A stretch of 64,000 bases of DNA from Eubacterium pyruvativorans. Lineage in GTDB: Bacteria; Bacillota; Clostridia; Peptostreptococcales; Anaerovoracaceae. This document shows, piece by piece, positions 52,920 through 61,942 of this stretch. A model generated the notes under the pieces. It saw only the letters and a list, made by a program, of their open reading frames with translations. It made no database searches and was not told where the DNA came from. The stretch covers positions 1 to 64,000 of the forward strand of contig NZ_FNBF01000007.1 in the NCBI RefSeq assembly GCF_900102225.1, read 5' to 3'. Both the position numbers and the translations under genes were made by a program. Position 1 is the stretch's first letter. Every line of letters starts with the position of its first letter.

Positions 52920-53756
52920 ATGAAGAAGAAAGTATCGCTTCTGCTGGCGCTGGTTCTGGCAGTGACGACGATGTTTGTGATGACGGGCTGCGGAAACAGC
53001 GGGAAATCCTCCGGCGGCAGCAAGGATGACAGCTGGAACTATGTGAAGAAAAACGGGAAACTGATCATCGGACTGGATGACACCTTCGCACCGATGGGTT
53101 TCCGGGACAAGGATAACAATCTGATCGGTTTCGACATTGATCTGGCCAAGGCGGTCGGCAAGGAACTGGGCGTGAAAGTGGAGTTCAAGCCGATTGACTG
53201 GGATGCGAAGGAAGCGGAACTGAAGACGAAGAAGATCGACTGCATCTGGAACGGTCTTTCCGTGACACCGGATCGTCTGAAGGCGATGACCATGTCCGAC
53301 CATTATCTGGAGAACCGGATTCTGCTCATGTCCCTGAAGAAGGATATGAACATCACTTCGGCGAAGCAGCTGACGAAGGTGAAGATCGGCACACAGGCCG
53401 GCTCCTCTGCGCTGGAAGCAATTCAGAAGGACAAGGCTTACGATTCTTTCAAGGACAATGTGAAGGAATACAAGGATTACGATGCGGCCATGATGGATAT
53501 GAAAGCCGGCCGGATCGACGTGGTAGCGATCGACGAGGTCTACGCAATCTACAATAACAAGAACAAGACCAAGCTCTACGAGAGCAAGTACAATTTCGGA
53601 GCGGACAACTACGCAATCGGTTTCCGCAAGGGAGACGAGGCGCTGGCGAAGAAGATCAACGAGGCGCTGCAGAAGACCGTGGATGACGGCCAGGCGGCGA
53701 AGATCTCGAAGAAGTGGTTCGGAAAGAACCTGGTGAAGATCGGCGCAAACAAGTAG
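52920..53756 (+). CDS. Amino-acid ABC transporter, substrate-binding lipoprotein
   Basis: This 278-residue type II binding protein of the family 3 group (PF00497) starts at 52920, after AGAAAGGA. The signal peptide ends in a lipobox, MTGCG, so it is anchored to the outer face of the membrane. The mature domain opens with GLDDTFAPMGFRD, typical of polar amino-acid binders. It should capture a polar amino acid or related compound. It is separated from the permease gene by hairpins that may raise its expression relative to the rest. Confidence 0.92.
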   Translation: MKKKVSLLLALVLAVTTMFVMTGCGNSGKSSGGSKDDSWNYVKKNGKLIIGLDDTFAPMGFRDKDNNLIGFDIDLAKAVGKELGVKVEFKPIDWDAKEAELKTKKIDCIWNGLSVTPDRLKAMTMSDHYLENRILLMSLKKDMNITSAKQLTKVKIGTQAGSSALEAIQKDKAYDSFKDNVKEYKDYDAAMMDMKAGRIDVVAIDEVYAIYNNKNKTKLYESKYNFGADNYAIGFRKGDEALAKKINEALQKTVDDGQAAKISKKWFGKNLVKIGANK

Positions 53757-53777
53757 AAGGACGATGTGCGAGTATCG

Positions 53778-53881
53778 GGCGGCCGGCCGGAGGGGCGGCC
53801 GCCTGTTCACGTTCCTTTGGAAAGAGAAGGAAAGAAAACGATCCTCGATGTATTGATGAAAATGCCGCGGCCCGGCCGCGG
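53778..53881 (+). other. Intercistronic GC-rich palindromes
   Basis: GGCGGCC (53778-53784) pairs with GGCCGCC (53797-53803), and CCGCGGCC with GGCCGCGG around a single C (53865-53881). They may stabilise the upstream message or partly end transcription so that binding protein exceeds permease. Confidence 0.5.
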
Positions 53882-53897
53882 ATCGGAAGGAGACAGA

Positions 53898-54551
53898 ATG
53901 AGTTTTGCTGAATTATTCCCGCCGCTGCTGACCGGTGCGAAAATTTCCATCGCTCTGTTCGCAGCGACCCTGGTGCTTTCACTGCCCCTGGGACTTCCCA
54001 TCGCTCTGGGTGAAAATTCCCGGATCCCGCCCCTGCGCTGGATCTGCAAAGCATACGTGTTCGTGTTCCGGGGCACACCGCTGATGCTGCAGCTCATGTT
54101 CTTCTACTTCTTCTTCCCCTTCGTCATGGGATGGAACATCGAGGCATTCCCGGCGGCTGTGCTGGCATTTACCCTGAACTATGCGGCGTACTTCGCCGAG
54201 ATCTACCGGGGCGGCATCAACAGTATTGACAAAGGGCAGTATGAGGCCGCTCACTCACTGGGACTCACCCGGGCCCAGACCACTTTCGATATCGTCATCC
54301 CCCAGGCCCTCCGGGTTGTTCTGCCGCCGGTGTCCAACGAGATCCTGGTGCTGATCAAGGATACGCCGCTGGCGTCCGTAATCTCTCTGGGAGAAATGAT
54401 GCGTGTGGCAGAGGGCACGGTCAACCGTACCGGCAGTCTGATGCCGTATGCGGCAGCGGCCCTGATTTACCTGGCCTTCACGGCGGTGGCCACCGTATTC
54501 GTCACCTATGTGGAGAAGCGGGCATCCCGGTATGACAGAAAGGAGGCGTAG
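53898..54551 (+). CDS. Amino-acid ABC transporter permease
   Basis: This 217-residue membrane protein of the HisM/ArtQ type starts at 53898 with GAAGGAG upstream. Five helices are visible, and the cytoplasmic EAA loop reads [22 protein letters not shown], in which the G contacts the ATPase. The sequence ETYRGGI-type segment ([10 protein letters not shown]) precedes it. It makes the transmembrane channel for the SBP upstream. Its stop overlaps the ATPase region (GTG/ATG four bases on). Confidence 0.92.
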   Translation: MSFAELFPPLLTGAKISIALFAATLVLSLPLGLPIALGENSRIPPLRWICKAYVFVFRGTPLMLQLMFFYFFFPFVMGWNIEAFPAAVLAFTLNYAAYFAEIYRGGINSIDKGQYEAAHSLGLTRAQTTFDIVIPQALRVVLPPVSNEILVLIKDTPLASVISLGEMMRVAEGTVNRTGSLMPYAAAALIYLAFTAVATVFVTYVEKRASRYDRKEA

Positions 54552-54553
54552 TG

Positions 54554-55333
54554 ATGGCGGCAGTATTGGAAATGAAGAATATTGTAAAGCATTTCGGAGA
54601 CTTCACAGCGCTGAACAATGTGAACCTCACGGTGGAAGACGGAGAGACGGTGGCGATCATCGGACCTTCCGGTTCCGGAAAGAGTACCCTGCTTCGCACC
54701 GTAAACTGCCTGACCAGGATCAGTTCCGGTAAGATCACGCTGAACGGCACCACTTTCGTGGACGGAAAGCCGGGTGAGGAAACCGGCCGTCTGAAGGAAG
54801 CGAAGTATCTGCCGGACCGGGAACTGAAGAAACTGATCAGCGAGACAGGGATGGTGTTCCAGCACTTCAATCTGTTTCCACATATGACCTGCCTGAAAAA
54901 TATCACCTATGCGCCGATCAAGGTGAAGGGGGAGGATCCCCGGAAGGCGGAAGCAAGGGCCATGGAGCTTCTGGAAATGGTGGGGCTCTCGGACAAGCGG
55001 GACGAGTTTCCGAACATGCTGTCCGGCGGCCAGAAGCAGCGGATTGCCATTGCCAGAGGTCTGGCCATGGAACCGAAGATCATGCTGTTCGATGAACCGA
55101 CTTCTGCGCTGGATCCGGAAATTACCGGAGAAGTGCTGAATGTCATGAAGGACCTGTCGGCCAAGCGGATCACCATGATCGTGGTGACCCATGAGATGGG
55201 ATTCGCCCGGGAAGTGGCGGACCGGGTGGTCTTCATGAACCGGGGCCAGATTCTGGAGACAGGAACGCCGGAAGAAATCTTCACCAATCCGAAGAGTGAC
55301 CGGCTCCGGGAGTTCCTGCAGGCAATGCTTTAG
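54554..55333 (+). CDS. Amino-acid ABC transporter ATP-binding protein
   Basis: This 259-residue ATPase of the GlnQ/HisP group uses the ATG at 54554, well spaced from AGGAGG; a GTG at 54551 is in frame too. Walker A is GPSGSGKST near residue 36, the ABC signature is LSGGQKQR, Walker [11 protein letters not shown]. It powers uptake by the adjacent permease and binding protein. The insertion around residues 70-95 ([15 protein letters not shown]) is longer than in most GlnQ proteins. Confidence 0.94.
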   Translation: MAAVLEMKNIVKHFGDFTALNNVNLTVEDGETVAIIGPSGSGKSTLLRTVNCLTRISSGKITLNGTTFVDGKPGEETGRLKEAKYLPDRELKKLISETGMVFQHFNLFPHMTCLKNITYAPIKVKGEDPRKAEARAMELLEMVGLSDKRDEFPNMLSGGQKQRIAIARGLAMEPKIMLFDEPTSALDPEITGEVLNVMKDLSAKRITMIVVTHEMGFAREVADRVVFMNRGQILETGTPEEIFTNPKSDRLREFLQAML

Positions 55334-55378
55334 AAGGAAAAGCGGGGACAGATCACTGCTTCGGATCACCGGATCAGA

Positions 55379-56293
55379 TTACAGAATCAGGTGGGCTGCG
55401 CCGTAGATGCCGGCCTGCGGACCCAGCTCCGCAGGCCGGATTATTGTATCCCGGGAAGGATGGAAGGCGCGGGCCCGATAGGCAGACCTGATCCGGGAGA
55501 ACAGAAATTCACCGGCCTGGGAAACGCCGCCGCCGATGAGGAATATTTCCGGATCCACTACGGCGGCGATCCGGGCCATTGCATCCCCCAGCAGCTCCGC
55601 TGCTTCGGAGACTGCGGAAAGACAGGCCGGATCTCCGGCTTTCGCCCGGTCCATGACGGTTTTCGCCGTCAGAACCGGGAAATCTGCTCCGCCCTGCCGG
55701 GCCAGCCGGACCAGTCCGGTGGCGGAAGCGTACTGCTCCAGACAGCCGTGGAGACCGCAGCCGCAGGCTTCCGGTTCGCCGTCTCTCACGTGGAAGTGTC
55801 CGATTTCTCCGGCGGCCCCGTTGGCGCCGGAAATAATCTGACCGTTCAGGATGATGCCGGCTCCGATGCCGGTGCCCAGGGTGATCAGAACGGCACTCCG
55901 GTATCCGGCGGCCCCTCCCTTCCGGGCTTCCCCCAGGGCGGCCACATTGGCGTCATTTCCGGCTTTCACCCGGGAGATGCCGCTCAGTTCCCGGAAGGCG
56001 GCGCATACGTCGAAGCGGCCCCAGCCCAGATTCGTGCCCCGGTTCACGATCCGCTCTTCCAGCACCGGACCCGGGATGCCCAGACCGGCGCCCCGGATCC
56101 GGGAAAGCGGGATGGAAAGCCGGATCAGAACCTCGCGCAGGGAAGCTGCGATGTCCGGCAGGATGTACCGGCCTTCCTCTTCCCGGCGGGTGGGGATCTC
56201 CCACTGTTCTGTGAGATTCCCGGTATCTGCAGCGAAAAGTCCGAGCTTCACCGTGGTGCCGCCGATATCGATGCCGATCGCATATTCTGTCAT
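55379..56293 (-). CDS. ROK family sugar kinase, glucokinase-like
   Basis: This 304-residue ROK protein without DNA-binding domain phosphorylates a hexose with ATP. The phosphate loop is GIDIGGTTVKLG at residues 6-17; the ROK/zinc segment reads CGCGLHGCLEQYAS near residue 175, and GEIGHFHV supplies zinc and catalytic residues. Glucose is the likely substrate, as in GlcK. It converges on the ABC operon, so it stands alone. Confidence 0.88.
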   Translation of the reverse strand: MTEYAIGIDIGGTTVKLGLFAADTGNLTEQWEIPTRREEEGRYILPDIAASLREVLIRLSIPLSRIRGAGLGIPGPVLEERIVNRGTNLGWGRFDVCAAFRELSGISRVKAGNDANVAALGEARKGGAAGYRSAVLITLGTGIGAGIILNGQIISGANGAAGEIGHFHVRDGEPEACGCGLHGCLEQYASATGLVRLARQGGADFPVLTAKTVMDRAKAGDPACLSAVSEAAELLGDAMARIAAVVDPEIFLIGGGVSQAGEFLFSRIRSAYRARAFHPSRDTIIRPAELGPQAGIYGAAHLIL

Positions 56294-56393
56294 TTTTTGT
56301 CCGTCCTTTCCGATGCCGGGACTGTCATGAACCCCGGGAACTGTGATACAATTTACTCTAATATACTACATGGAAAAGCAGAAAGGACAGCGA

Positions 56394-56885
56394 ATGATTG
56401 CGGAAATGACAGAGAAAATGACGGATTTTTATGAGGGTAATCGTCATGATGTGGCGCATTTCCTGAAGGTCTGGGGATGGGCCAGAACCATCGGAAGGCT
56501 GGAGGGGCTGGATCTGCGGATGCAGGCGCTTCTGGAGATGGAAGCGGTGGTGCATGACATCGCCTGCCCGGTCTGTCGTGAAAAATACGGAAATACCGCC
56601 GGGGCGCACCAGGAAGCGGAGAGTGAGGGGGTGCTCAGACCGTTTCTGGAGGAATTCAATCTGCCGCCGGAGACGGAAGAACGGCTGATCCGGGTGGTGT
56701 CCCATCATCACACCTATACGGGGGTGGACGGGATCGACTGGCAGATTCTTCTGGAGGCGGATTTTCTGGTGAATGCGGACGAATCGGAATACAGCACGGA
56801 GCAGATCCGGGAATTCCGGGACCGGGTGTACCGGACGGAATCCGGCATCCGGCTGCTGAATACACTTTATCTGAGAGAGGAGTAA
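56394..56885 (+). CDS. HD domain phosphohydrolase
   Basis: A 163-residue HD protein. The start at 56394 has AAAGGA upstream; earlier in-frame codons (56343, 56370) overlap a promoter-like AT-rich stretch. The metal-binding pattern is His in HDVAHFLKV, His-Asp in VVHDIACP, then SHHHTY and Asp in EADFLVNAD. HD phosphohydrolases of this type act on nucleotides or small phosphates; which is unknown. The VOC gene starts three bases after its stop. Confidence 0.83.
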   Translation: MIAEMTEKMTDFYEGNRHDVAHFLKVWGWARTIGRLEGLDLRMQALLEMEAVVHDIACPVCREKYGNTAGAHQEAESEGVLRPFLEEFNLPPETEERLIRVVSHHHTYTGVDGIDWQILLEADFLVNADESEYSTEQIREFRDRVYRTESGIRLLNTLYLREE

Positions 56886-56888
56886 AGC

Positions 56889-57296
56889 ATGTATCGTTTC
56901 AATCATTTTAATTTCAATGTTCTGGACCTGGAACGCAGCATGGCGTTTTATCGGGAGGCCCTGGACCTGGAAGAGGTGAACCGGAAGGAAGCGGAGGATT
57001 TCATCATCGTTTACCTGCAGGATCATGCCACGGGATTCCGGCTGGAACTGACCTGGATGAAGGACCGGAAGGAACCATATGATCTGGGAGAGATCGAGTA
57101 TCATCTGGCCATCGTGACGGATGATATGGAGGCAGCCCACAGACATCACGAAGAGATGGGATGTATCTGCTTCGAGAATCCGGCCATGGGCATTTACTTC
57201 ATCGAGGATCCGGACGGCTACTGGGTGGAGATCCTTCCGGCGGAGCGCAACGAATCGTGGATTCCGGCGGCCCAGCGGACCGATGCGCAGAAGTAG
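56889..57296 (+). CDS. gloA: VOC family protein (glyoxalase fold)
   Basis: A 135-residue protein with two paired beta-alpha-beta-beta-beta modules. It resembles lactoylglutathione lyase: His in YRFNHFNFNVLD, Glu in RLELTWM, His in EYHLAIVT and Glu in YWVEILPAE are the four metal positions of glyoxalase I. Whether it detoxifies methylglycal via glutathione or a bacillithiol-type thiol, or does another reaction, is uncertain. It follows the HD gene by three bases. Confidence 0.8.
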   Translation: MYRFNHFNFNVLDLERSMAFYREALDLEEVNRKEAEDFIIVYLQDHATGFRLELTWMKDRKEPYDLGEIEYHLAIVTDDMEAAHRHHEEMGCICFENPAMGIYFIEDPDGYWVEILPAERNESWIPAAQRTDAQK

Positions 57297-57381
57297 TGAC
57301 AGCACGCCGGTTTCGGAGTACAATAAATAGTTGTGTATTTGCATGTATTTGACATCAGTTTTTTTCAGATAAGGAGTATAG

Positions 57382-58482
<1,101 letters not shown>

Positions 58483-58495
58483 GCGGGGGACCGGG

Positions 58496-58940
58496 AAGGT
58501 GCGGAAATCCAATTTTTTCGGATTTCGCACCGCCATGCGGCTGATCCGGCCGGAAATCCGGGGCGACACAATTTCGTGGGGTGCGGATCTGAGAAAATCT
58601 TCATTTTCGCACTTGCTTAATGGACCGTCGATTTTTTCATTGTGCTTTTTTTTCCCAGCACCCGAGCATCGCATAGGATCGCCGGCTCTCCGCCCGGTTG
58701 TATATTCTGCTACGCCAGTAGCCGGAATGACCGATCGGAAGCCGGGTTATTTTTTGTCTAACATATCCGAATCGTATACGATCTGGCTGACCAAACGGGT
58801 GCGGAAATCCATTTTTCTCCAGAAACGCACCCCTAGAAGCGGCTGGGATATATTAATCAAGTTTTTCTGTCAGAATCGCACCCTGGAAACCGTGTTTTGC
58901 ATGCGAAAACAGACCAAACGAGCGATTCCGCACCTTTTTC
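58496..58940 (+). repeat. Intergenic hairpin repeat, copy C (most complete)
   Basis: Hairpins with GTGCG and CGCAC arms lie at 58498-58531, 58581-58612 and 58797-58832, with a last GCGAAA/CCGCACC unit at about 58902-58934. The palindrome ATCGTATACGAT is at 58771-58782. From 58711 on it aligns with copy A nearly end to end. It fills the whole convergent gap between trpS and a minus-strand small ORF, ending exactly at that ORF's stop. No gene is supported inside. Confidence 0.78.
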
Positions 58941-59062
58941 TTAGTCAACCAGGCGGAATTCCCAGCGCAGTTCTTCGTCGGACAGGTAGGTCATTCTGTA
59001 ATGTTCGCCGGATGCGTACTGAACGTCCAGTTTTTTTCCGTTTATTTTTTTGTGATACTCAT
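58941..59062 (-). pseudogene. Frameshifted 40-codon ORF coupled to the MATE gene
   Basis: The ATG at 59062-59060 overlaps the MATE stop as ATGA, with AAAGGA upstream, so translation should be coupled. In frame it stops after six codons at a run of seven A's. With one more A it reads on for 40 codons (MSITKKINGKKLDVQ, then QYASGEHYRMTYLSDEELRW and EFRLVD) to the stop at 58943-58941. Codon use after the A-run is like that of real genes here. Either a true frameshift, slippage on the A-run, or a sequencing error. The reading ends exactly where repeat copy C begins, so it may be a truncated longer gene. I do not recognise the product. Confidence 0.55.
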
Positions 59063-60414
59063 GTTATACATCCTTTTTGTGTGTTCTGCTTGCGAAGCAG
59101 GGAAATAAGGTAGCTGCAGCACAGGGTAATCTGCAGGATCGTGGAGCAGGGTGTTGCCAGTCCGATGTGAAACAGTGACACCGGATTCCAGCGGCTCATC
59201 AGGTAGGAAACCGGCACCCGGACGGCGAATGCGCCCAGGATGCCCTGCACCATGACGAAATTGGTCTTTCCCATTCCGTTATAGAAGCCGACAAAACAGA
59301 ACAGGAAGCAGGTCAGCAGACAGTCAATCCCATATGCTTTCAGATAATCTGCGGAAGCAGCGATGACCGGCGCATCCTTTGCAAATATGCCGGAGAGGAG
59401 ATCTCCGTGGAAGAACGCCGTATAGAACATCACTACACCGAAGACAAAGGAAATGGCGACGGCGGACCGGAAGCCCTGGAATGCCCGGTCTGTCTGGCCG
59501 GCGCCCCGGTTCTGCGCCACGAATGCGGACATGGACTGCATGAATGCGGAGGGTACCAGCATAATGAATGCGCAGACTTTTTCGGCGACGCCGACACCTG
59601 CGGACTCTGTGAGTCCGATGGAATTGACGATCGCCATGATGACCAGAAATGAAATGCTGACCAGCAGATCCTGCAGTGCAATCGGTGTTCCCAGGGACAG
59701 AATGTTCCGGATGATTCCCCCGTCCCAGCGGACATTTCTGAAACGCAGTGGGAAGGGCAGGGTCATCTTCGAAATCCGTGCGCAGGAGATCAGCACACTG
59801 ATCAGCTGGGCCGCAACGGTGGCAATGGCAGCGCCGCGGGTTCCCATGTGAAAAAACGCCACCAGCAGCAGATCCCCTGCAATGTTGGCAATGCAGGCAA
59901 TCAGCACTGTGACAAGTGGGGTGTTCGAGTCCCCGATGCCTCGGAAAATGCCGCCAATCAGATTATAGGCAATGATGATGACCGAAGCTGCACCGCAGAT
60001 TCTAAGATACCAGGCGGTCAGGTCGAAGGCTTCTTCCGGTGCGTGCATGATTTCCGCCAGTTTCACAGAAAACGACGGGATGAGAATCGAAAGCAGTATG
60101 CCCAGAGAGAAAAAGAGCAGAAGCCCGCTTCCCACAATCCGCCCGCATTCTTCTGTTTTCTTCTCCCCGAGCCTGTGACCCAGGAGAACGGTCATTCCCA
60201 TGCAGAGACTGCTGATCAGGTTCGTGATTGTCATCATGATCTGGGAACCGGTGGAAACGGCGGAAACATCTGCGGAGCTGGAGAATTTCCCCACCACCAG
60301 CAGATCCACGGCCCCGTACATCGCCTGCAGAAACAGAGCGAGCAGAACCGGCCCTGCAAATTTCAGAAGCGGGGCAACAATCTTTCCGGTTGTGAAATCA
60401 ATTCCTTGCTTCAT
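59059..60414 (-). CDS. MATE family efflux transporter (second)
   Basis: This 451-residue, twelve-helix membrane protein has two MatE domains; the N-terminal FTTGKIVAPLLKFAGPVLLA and the VDLLVVGKF segment are typical of the NorM/DinF-like clostridial group. It pumps out small cationic or amphipathic compounds with Na+ or H+; the substrate is unknown. Its ribosome site (AGGAGTGGT) lies in the end of the 67-codon ORF upstream. Its stop TGA overlaps the ATG of the frameshifted small ORF. Confidence 0.9.
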   Translation of the reverse strand: MKQGIDFTTGKIVAPLLKFAGPVLLALFLQAMYGAVDLLVVGKFSSSADVSAVSTGSQIMMTITNLISSLCMGMTVLLGHRLGEKKTEECGRIVGSGLLLFFSLGILLSILIPSFSVKLAEIMHAPEEAFDLTAWYLRICGAASVIIIAYNLIGGIFRGIGDSNTPLVTVLIACIANIAGDLLLVAFFHMGTRGAAIATVAAQLISVLISCARISKMTLPFPLRFRNVRWDGGIIRNILSLGTPIALQDLLVSISFLVIMAIVNSIGLTESAGVGVAEKVCAFIMLVPSAFMQSMSAFVAQNRGAGQTDRAFQGFRSAVAISFVFGVVMFYTAFFHGDLLSGIFAKDAPVIAASADYLKAYGIDCLLTCFLFCFVGFYNGMGKTNFVMVQGILGAFAVRVPVSYLMSRWNPVSLFHIGLATPCSTILQITLCCSYLISLLRKQNTQKGCIT

Positions 60415-60418
60415 ACGA

Positions 60419-60622
60419 TTACCACTCCTGGTCGGGTTCGGCAGCCAGTCTCTCCTTCATGTCCCTGTACAGGTCCGCCAGCTTCACACATTCCATTTCC
60501 TTCAGCATATCTCTCCGGATTATATTCAGCCTGCCGTCCAGCACGCCCTGATACGTTCCGCCCACACCCGGCCGGACCGATACCATGCCGGCGGTTGTGC
60601 AATGTGAATTATTAAATATCAA
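60419..60622 (-). CDS. 67-codon ORF between the methyltransferase and MATE genes
   Basis: It starts at TTG 60622, which overlaps the methyltransferase stop (TTGA), and ends five bases before the MATE start. An inner ATG comes 13 codons in. The later part (DMLKEMECVKLADLYRDMKE) looks helical and uses genome-like codons; the first 12 codons do not. It could be a small coupled protein or a remnant. I do not recognise it. Confidence 0.4.
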   Translation of the reverse strand: MIFNNSHCTTAGMVSVRPGVGGTYQGVLDGRLNIIRRDMLKEMECVKLADLYRDMKERLAAEPDQEW

Positions 60623-61791
60623 GAGCGTTCTTTTCCGTTTTCGCTCTTCCGTTCCGGCCGCTTCCCGTGGAACTGATAATAGTTGACCTCGATCCGGCCG
60701 TTGTACAGTTTCCGCCTGCGGTCGGACCGCCGTCCCATGACCTTCTCTTCGGTCTGCCTGTCCGGGGAAATCAGGAACAGGGACCAGTCCGGCCTGGCGC
60801 TCATGAAGCGGTGCAGCATCCGGAAGATCCGGTCCACCTGCTCCCGGTCTCCGATCCGTTCCCCGTAAGGGAGATTCGTGATGATGATCCCGCTTGGTGC
60901 CATGGTGGAAGGGGTGAGCAGCCGTTCACCGATGTCGCATCGTTCAAATACGATGTCTTCCTCCACACCGGCCTCCTCCGCATTCCGGCGGGCGGCCTCG
61001 ATGGCTTCCCGGCTGATGTCGGACCCATAGATCTGTAATTTTTTGTCTAAATCCATGGCCTGGAACGCCCGCTGTCTCTCTTCCTTCCACATTCCCGGCG
61101 GGAAGATCTCCCAGTCTTCGCAGGCGAAGTGACGGGAAAGGCCCGGTGCGATGTTCCGGGCGATCAGTGCCGCTTCGATGGGGATGGTGCCGGAGCCGCA
61201 GCAGGGATCCAGCAGGAACCGGTCCGGATTCCAGAAGGACAGCTCCACCATGGCGGCGGCCAGGGTCTCCTTCACCGGGGCCGGCACCGAAGCCACCCGG
61301 TAGCCCCGCTTATGAAGCCCCGGACCGGTGGTATCCACGGTGATGGTGACCCGGTCTTTCAGAAGGGTGGCCTTCACGGTGTAGGCTGCACCGGTTTCCG
61401 GAAAGTGCTCCATGCCGTAGCAGTCGGACAGTCGTTCCACAATGGCTTTTTTTACGGTTTTCTGGTTGTTCGGTTCGCTGCGCAGTCTGGATTTCACGGT
61501 GGAGACCAGTACGGTGAACTTTCCGTCCGGCGGAATCAGGTTCTCCCAGGGAATTCCCTTCACCTGCTGGAACAGCTCTTCCGACTCCCGGGCGATGAAT
61601 TCGGCCATCTTCAGCTGTACCCGGTCGGCGGTCCGGAGCCAGAGATTCGCCCGGATGAGCGCCCGTTCGTCTCCTTCGAAGGTGACTTTTCCGTTTTCGG
61701 TGGACAGCACCTTCATCCCCAGGGTTTCAATTTCCCGCCGGACCACGGCTTCCAGGCCGAAGGTGGCAGTGGCGATGAGTGTCAGTTTCAT
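60619..61791 (-). CDS. THUMP domain rRNA methyltransferase, RlmL/YpsC type
   Basis: This 390-residue enzyme uses the ATG at 61791, behind AGGAGCATCC; codons further upstream in frame are non-coding. A THUMP RNA-binding domain fills residues 45-150, and the SAM-dependent UPF0020 methyltransferase domain has DPCCGSGTIPIEAAL and the NLPYGERI catalytic loop, which fits N2-methylguanosine formation (23S G2445 in E. coli RlmL). Lacks the RlmK part. It heads a minus-strand operon with the 67-codon ORF and the MATE gene and faces away from the third MATE gene. Confidence 0.9.
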   Translation of the reverse strand: MKLTLIATATFGLEAVVRREIETLGMKVLSTENGKVTFEGDERALIRANLWLRTADRVQLKMAEFIARESEELFQQVKGIPWENLIPPDGKFTVLVSTVKSRLRSEPNNQKTVKKAIVERLSDCYGMEHFPETGAAYTVKATLLKDRVTITVDTTGPGLHKRGYRVASVPAPVKETLAAAMVELSFWNPDRFLLDPCCGSGTIPIEAALIARNIAPGLSRHFACEDWEIFPPGMWKEERQRAFQAMDLDKKLQIYGSDISREAIEAARRNAEEAGVEEDIVFERCDIGERLLTPSTMAPSGIIITNLPYGERIGDREQVDRIFRMLHRFMSARPDWSLFLISPDRQTEEKVMGRRSDRRRKLYNGRIEVNYYQFHGKRPERKSENGKERS

Positions 61792-61905
61792 GGATGCTCC
61801 TGTTCTGTCTGTATAATGAATCGAAATGAGAATATGACAAAAAATAACCGGCGAGGCGGGCGGACTGCCCGCATCCCGATTCATCTTAGACGCTGGAGGG
61901 CGGGA

Positions 61906-61934
61906 TTGCAAGAAATTTCCGGCGGGCGTATAAT
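61906..61934 (+). promoter_or_regulatory. Promoter of the third MATE gene
   Basis: TTGCAA at 61906-61911 and TATAAT at 61929-61934, 17 bases apart. A transcript start near 61941 would leave almost no leader before the ATG at 61943, so translation may begin at the second ATG, 61964. Confidence 0.65.
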
Positions 61935-61942
61935 ACGTATCT

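Noticed and set aside
58499-59113. Open frame through repeat copy C on plus
   Set aside because: Composed of hairpin arms and T-runs; no ribosome site; overlaps the MATE terminal region on the other strand.
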